Shown one piece after another: positions 58,601-64,000 of a DNA stretch of 64,000 nt (its first letter is position 1; each line of letters begins with the position of its first letter). This DNA comes from Rattus norvegicus (lineage: Eukaryota; Chordata; Mammalia; Rodentia; Muridae). The translations under genes and the position numbers were made by a program. The stretch lies in contig NC_086034.1 in assembly GCF_036323735.1 (NCBI RefSeq), positions 36,573,939 to 36,637,938 on the forward strand, written 5' to 3'. Below the pieces are notes generated by a model. The model was given only the letters and a program-made list of their open reading frames with translations, searched no databases and was not told the origin of the DNA.

Positions 58601-61600
58601 TGACAACTTTTAAACTATTTACAGACTGACACGTTTTAGCTTTCATACGTTAATATTGATGATAGTGGTGGTGGTGATGATGATGATTGTAGTGATGATA
58701 ATAATAATAGTAGAAACATTGTAAGACATTGCAAATAAATAAAGCGGACACATTTTTAGTCTTTATGAGAAGTTAACACTAAAATGTTTCATCTTTAACA
58801 CTACTAATTTGTTTCCAAAGAAGTACATTATCTATTCCCTTCAGATCCTAGAATAGCACATATGAAAGAATTTATCTAAGGTAGTATTTATATATTATAT
58901 AGTCATTTACAAAATTGTATTTACACATATAAAGTTAGATCACTTGGCTTTCTGAAAGCATGATATATGAGAATAAGCATAATTAGACCATAGCCATTTA
59001 CTCTTGCATTTTGCAGACTAAAGAGTAATGCGTGGATAGGTAAAAACATTTTTAGGCTATCATAACTATGCTATTTATTACAGGTATTATTCTGTTTAAT
59101 GTGGGTATAGATTTTTCCAAATGTATCACCTACTGGACATATCTTCTCAAAATGCACTTCATTTATCTCACAAAATCATGACATCCTTTCAGTAGAATAC
59201 ATCTCATGTAAATTGTCTAGCACCAAGCCTATTTGACAATGATGTGTATCTTGTGCAATTTGTTGATTAATTCCTTGTACTTGGAAACTTATAAGAAGCT
59301 CATCATAAATCAAAGATTAGTATTAATATAAAACAGCTTCGTCGTTGAGAACTTTTCAAGCCATTAAATACAATGAAGAAGAACAAAGTGGTTGCTTCAT
59401 GCTTGTCACCTGTAAAACAAACTGAAGGAGGCTGTGCAGATCTTTGTCACAAAACTGAATAGCAAGAAATCTTTTTCAAAACTCCATGTCCTTCAACACA
59501 GTTTCCAAGTTCTATAAAATGGAGTGTTTAAAAATGGGTTTTCATTAGAAACTTTAAACTGCAAGCTACAATTATAATAATTGAAATTGTTTTCCCGTAA
59601 GTAAATTATGTTCAGAGTGCAGAGTAGAGACCAGGAAAACACGAGGATCTATTGTCTTTCATGTCTACAATTTGTTGAACTCTAAATTAAAAGCTTAGAA
59701 AACATCTTTGTTCGTTTTTAGAAATAATTAGATTGGAAAGCCACGGTCCAAGACCCTTTTTAGATTTAGATTTTAAGTGCTTTTTCTTATTCTTGTCAAG
59801 TCTTGACATTTTATCATTTGGTATTTAAGGAAGTGGAAATTATTCCCCTAACTGGAGTGCTGAAGACAAATTGTATATTTATTTATGTTGAATTGCCGAT
59901 AGTTTTAAAAACAACCTTGTTTTATATTCATCGTATTGGTCCTTGAAAAATGACTGATGTACTATACAAGAACAAGTATCTGCCTCAAGTACGATGTCCT
60001 GGGTATTTTTGAAGGGAAACTTTAAAGGAAATATATCACCAAATATTACTACTCATTCCTATAATACATGTAATTATTTACTAGGCATTTTCTCTTCTTA
60101 GTCTTATAAAAAAATTATTTAGTTGTTCCCCAGATAATAGAACTCTCAATTTCCACAATACACACAGATCTCTTCCACAAAACACAGAGGCCTCTCCTTC
60201 CACAATACGAAAGAGTGCACTGAAGGTAATTTTGAATAGAGGACAATTACATAATATGAATTGGTTTACTCTTTTGTTTTAATCGCTGATAAATTTTAAG
60301 CACAAAATACAATACTAATCACATGATAAGTGATTAGTGCATATTAGCTGAGAGAATGTCTCTTGTTGGAATATACTGCCTGTGAGGAATTCATTTTGCT
60401 TGGGCCTCAGTTTTGTCTTTAGCATTAGATCAGACATCTGATGAACACCATTAGAATAACAAGATCAGTGGTAACAGTTTAAATTATACACGTTTTAAAA
60501 TGGCGGCGATGGAAACGATGAGTCTCGTGACAAATAATAGGGGCACTCCAGAGATGGAGAACTAGAACCTTCCTTTGGCTCTAAAGTCAGAGCTTGTTTC
60601 TAACATACATATATACAGATATACAAATATTTACGTTATTTCATATTACTAATAAAAGCAGAACCTGACATAATGTTTGACTCGTGAATGGTCTGTTTGT
60701 GTGTTACAGTCCTGAAAATTAAAAAGAATTCATGTTCATTAAGTTTCTAGTGATTTACATTGTGTATTTTTTCACTATGTTTCCCAAAGATGAATATATT
60801 TCAGCTAAGCCAGAAGACTGTATTTGTGAGCCTTCAAAACATGAAATTTGCATGTTTCAATTGTATTCATTCTTCCCTTCAGTCAAATATTTAATATCAC
60901 AATAAAAGTCATTTAAAGTTCTCACAAACTGAAAGTAGATGTCCTTGAAGATGGAGCTGGGGGTCACAGCTACTTCTGTACTCATTTGACTCTAATGACA
61001 ATTTGATGTTAGCTTTCACAACTATGGTAATCTGAGACAAAGCATACTTTAAAGGGATATTTTAGAGTTATCAGAGATAAAACACACATACTGTCATTTG
61101 ATCATTTAATTGTAAACCAACTTAGCATGAGTGCTATTGAATCTACTGTTAACAGACTACTTCTTTTACTAATACCATTGTAGACCAACTTTTGCATACA
61201 AGTTGAATGGCCTGACCTTTTTTTCCCTTTCTTGGTTTTTTTTTTGTCATGTTCAGACTTACCATGGTACAAGGTCATTGCTTTCTCTCTAATTCTCCTT
61301 TCGTCTTTTTGTGCTGTGTATTTCCCTTTAGACTTAGCAGGGAAAGTTCAGATTAATAAGGAAATGGAATCACAGACTACGATAAAATCTTACCTGAAGA
61401 ACATCTGAGAGTGCTAATGTTTTCCCTGATAGATTGATAGGGTGGAGCTCTAGAGGCACAACATGACACCCTTCTGAAGAAATATTCAGGGGGTCAGGAA
61501 ATCCAGGCTCAATCCCCAAGAAAACTTGAAGTGTGCGGATCTGCCATCAAGAGGGGGACAGGTGATTCCTGAAGGTTAATATAACGTTTCTTTTTATAAA

Positions 61601-62019
61601 CATGATCTTTTATTGCTTTTATATTTCCTCAATAGTGATCTTAATTCACATGCTAACTTTCCTTTCTTCTTTTCTCTTCCTTTCCCCCTTTCTTTATATT
61701 TTCCCTTAGGAATTGCAAAGAAAAATGGAATTTGGGAAAAATTCTCACACTCCTTGTCATCTTTGTAAGATCGTGATCTCAATGTTTCTCTAAGGTATGC
61801 TATTCAGAGCAGTCATATTGGGAGAGCTTTCCTGCTAATTAATAGGAATTGGTTGCTAGAATAAAAATTATACAAATTTTGAGTCAGTGGCACAACTCCC
61901 TACACGATACACTTATTTGGAAACCCAACTATGGCCAACGGCTGAAGACTGCTGCTGCGTCCTTAACCCTTCTCCACTCAGGGAAAACAATATCATGCAT
62001 GTTGAGTCAGTTTCTTCTT
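58601..62019. other. unique AT-rich sequence
   Basis: Contains a GAT/AAT triplet low-complexity tract at about 58660-58712 and an isolated YY1-like site near 60499. No repeat family or exon is recognised. Confidence 0.45.
60499..60509 (+). promoter_or_regulatory. isolated YY1-like motif
   Basis: 'aaaatggcggc' matches the core YY1 consensus (AANATGGCGGC). It is isolated in AT-rich DNA with a few CpGs around it. Occupancy is unknown. Confidence 0.35.
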
Positions 62020-62110
62020 TTATTTATTTATTTTTATTTGAAATGTTTTCATTACTATATTTTGATCATATTACTTCCCCTCATCCTCGGTCCTACGTCA
62101 GGACTGTTTG
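62020..62110 (-). repeat. possible L1 3'-end scrap, antisense
   Basis: 'tttatttatttatttttatttgaaatgttttcattactat-ttttgatcatattacttcccctc' resembles an antisense murine L1 3' terminus. Short; weak support. Confidence 0.35.
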
Positions 62111-64000
62111 TTGGTTTGTTGGTTTTATATAACCAACAAGTTAAATCTGATCAACGCTCATCTTTAAGAAGAGCTCACTGAAGACCTCTCTACTTGCTTA
62201 TAGCACTTTCTGTTATTTAATAACTTGATATGCTCATAGTATGCACTTAAATGACAATTTAGAATATTTTAAGGACTAATGTATATTTTTCTTTTTTTTT
62301 TAGCTATCCAAACTTGATGACAGCTTTGAAAATCTTTCAAGAACATCCCAAGAAAAAGCAAAATGAGGGATAGCCTGACTTCTGTCTCTAAAAATATGAT
62401 ATTTAATTGTCCTGGGAACCACAGAAGGACTCCATAATTTAAACATTAGTTTGATAACAGTTGCAAAAGTGCAAAAGATATATTAGGGCTTCTGCATTGT
62501 GATTACATTCTTGTAGATTTTGAGAATAAAGTGTTTTATTTTTAAAACAGTGAAAATGCGCTAGAAGTCTTTGTCTCTTGAAAACACTAATCCTATAAGC
62601 TAACATGTATAAAAAGGTACATAGTACTATATGATAGCATTTTCTAAAATTCCATTTGTTTTTTTTTCTGTATAAGCGCACATTGCCAAAAGAAACAATG
62701 AAATTGCAATCTAGATTTACCAAGTCATGTACTTGGTGGGCCTTTAATCTCACAACATTGCCAACATTATGATGTGTTGTCATTTCTCAGAACTGCTGAC
62801 AATGTTGTTTTGGACATTCTGTCCCTTGTTTGTTTTGCTTTATATAATGATGCTGGATAGTCACTATTCTATAAAATTGATATTAGTTTTATAATAACAA
62901 ATTGTTTTATAACAAGTAAACACTACAAGTTTACATGGATTTACCACTTAAGCCTTTAATGTGGATTAAGACAGTACTAATTTTACTAGACTAAGTCTAT
63001 GCGAGCTTGCTAAGGGATTGATAGAAATCACAGAGTTCTTGCTATCATTTAAAATCAGTTGATAGTCTGTGTGTCTGGATTCAAAATCCTTCCAACACAT
63101 CATAATGCTTCCAAAGAAAGAGTTCAGTGTTTCATATGTGGTTTTATTGCAAAAATGAAATTTTTTGTTTGATAAATTTATTGTTTGATAAAAAATCTAG
63201 AATGTTTTAGAATACACTTTTCTTCCAAATGACACACAACTACTTTTTCTTAGTGTCTTCCCTATGTACTGTGATAAATAACTTTCCTAACAGAAACAAC
63301 AAAGAGTATCTTCTTACTCACATTTTTGTTACTGTTGTTTTGCTTTTTACACTGACAGTTCTTAAAGATCCTTTGTGCAATTTGAGGCAATAATGAAGTA
63401 GTTTTCAAGTTTATCAGTCCCAAGAATATATAATAGTATATCCCATTAATGCATCATGAACTCACCCCACATTTTAGCTTGCTGTCTCTGGTAATACATT
63501 GCCAATATGCAGTGTTTTACCTCTGGAAACTTTCTCTTGACCTATTCAAACATATGGACTAGCTTTTTATAGATTATGAGTTCAAGATGTAACTATTATA
63601 ATGTAGTTTCTAGTTAACGAATTGTTTCTGGATATTTGGCTGGAGTGTATTTTTACAGTTAATCATATGTAAGAACATAACTATGAATAAAGTGTTCACA
63701 AAGGTCTAATATCAAAGGGTATTCACATATAAATGGTTGTCCTACTGATATGTCTGAAATAGATGCTTCATGAATGTGCAATGCTTTGTTATAGTTATCT
63801 TACCTGGTTGTAGATAATAGGTCTACATTTCTGTAATTGTGCAGTGACACAGGATGTGAAAAGGGAGGAAACTGGCAAGTGATTCAAGTGTTGGAGATGG
63901 CTTTATGATAGGCAAGATCCCATCACTAATGGGTCATTTATTGTGTGCTTTTGCTTTCAGAATCGTTACTTCTATACAAATGCACTTGAATTGGTTTATG
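62111..64000. other. unique AT-rich sequence
   Basis: Nothing recognised to the end of the window. Confidence 0.45.

Noticed and set aside
61849..62181. 110-residue + strand frame near the window end
   Set aside because: It passes through a T-rich possible L1 3'-end scrap; no domain and no supporting splice or start context.

Overview
This is a mammalian window, almost certainly from a rat (Rattus). The evidence is its repeats. There is a near-perfect ID SINE with intact target-site duplications, B1, B3 and B4 murine SINEs, many CA/TG/GA microsatellites, and a full-length murine L1 whose ORF1 carries the 66-bp coiled-coil repeat I associate with rat L1. Base composition is AT-rich and non-coding. 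I found no host protein-coding exon, no rRNA or tRNA gene and no CRISPR array. The only convincing protein-coding sequence belongs to LINE-1 retrotransposons.

Layout. 1-2442: unique sequence, two B4-type SINEs and old antisense L1 3' ends. 2443-8783: a full-length antisense L1 (about 6.3 kb) between perfect 14-bp target-site duplications; ORF1 is intact, ORF2 is broken. 8784-17720: unique sequence, SINEs, old antisense L1 3'-UTR copies and one younger 5'-truncated L1 nested in an older one. 17721-26600: mostly unique sequence with an eroded antisense L1 ORF2, a strong hairpin and a young ID element. 26628-32858: a nested stack of at least three antisense L1s with a 30-bp minisatellite and an LTR-like insert. 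32859-47840: mostly unique sequence, including blocks that look like conserved regulatory DNA, plus scattered SINEs and a 48-bp tandem repeat. 47845-51205: a mosaic of GC-rich and LTR-like mid-repetitive DNA with a direct duplication 1,400 bp apart, ending in the only sense-oriented L1 3' end. 51206-64000: unique AT-rich DNA with one B3 SINE and an ancient antisense LINE.

How the parts work together. In the L1 at 2457-8769, read on the minus strand, the order is 5' UTR, ORF1 (RNA-binding chaperone), ORF2 (endonuclease, reverse transcriptase and Cys-rich tail), 3' UTR and A-rich tail. The ID, B and L1 3'-end copies were mobilised in trans or in cis by such machinery. This copy cannot now mobilise itself: ORF2 has two stops, three frameshifts and a lost catalytic aspartate.

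Nearly all recognisable L1 pieces lie antisense to the + strand. That hints, without proving it, that the window is an intron of a + strand gene. I did not find a previously undescribed system. The most notable items are the strand bias, the L1 lesion pattern, the minisatellite, the hairpin and a few candidate regulatory blocks.
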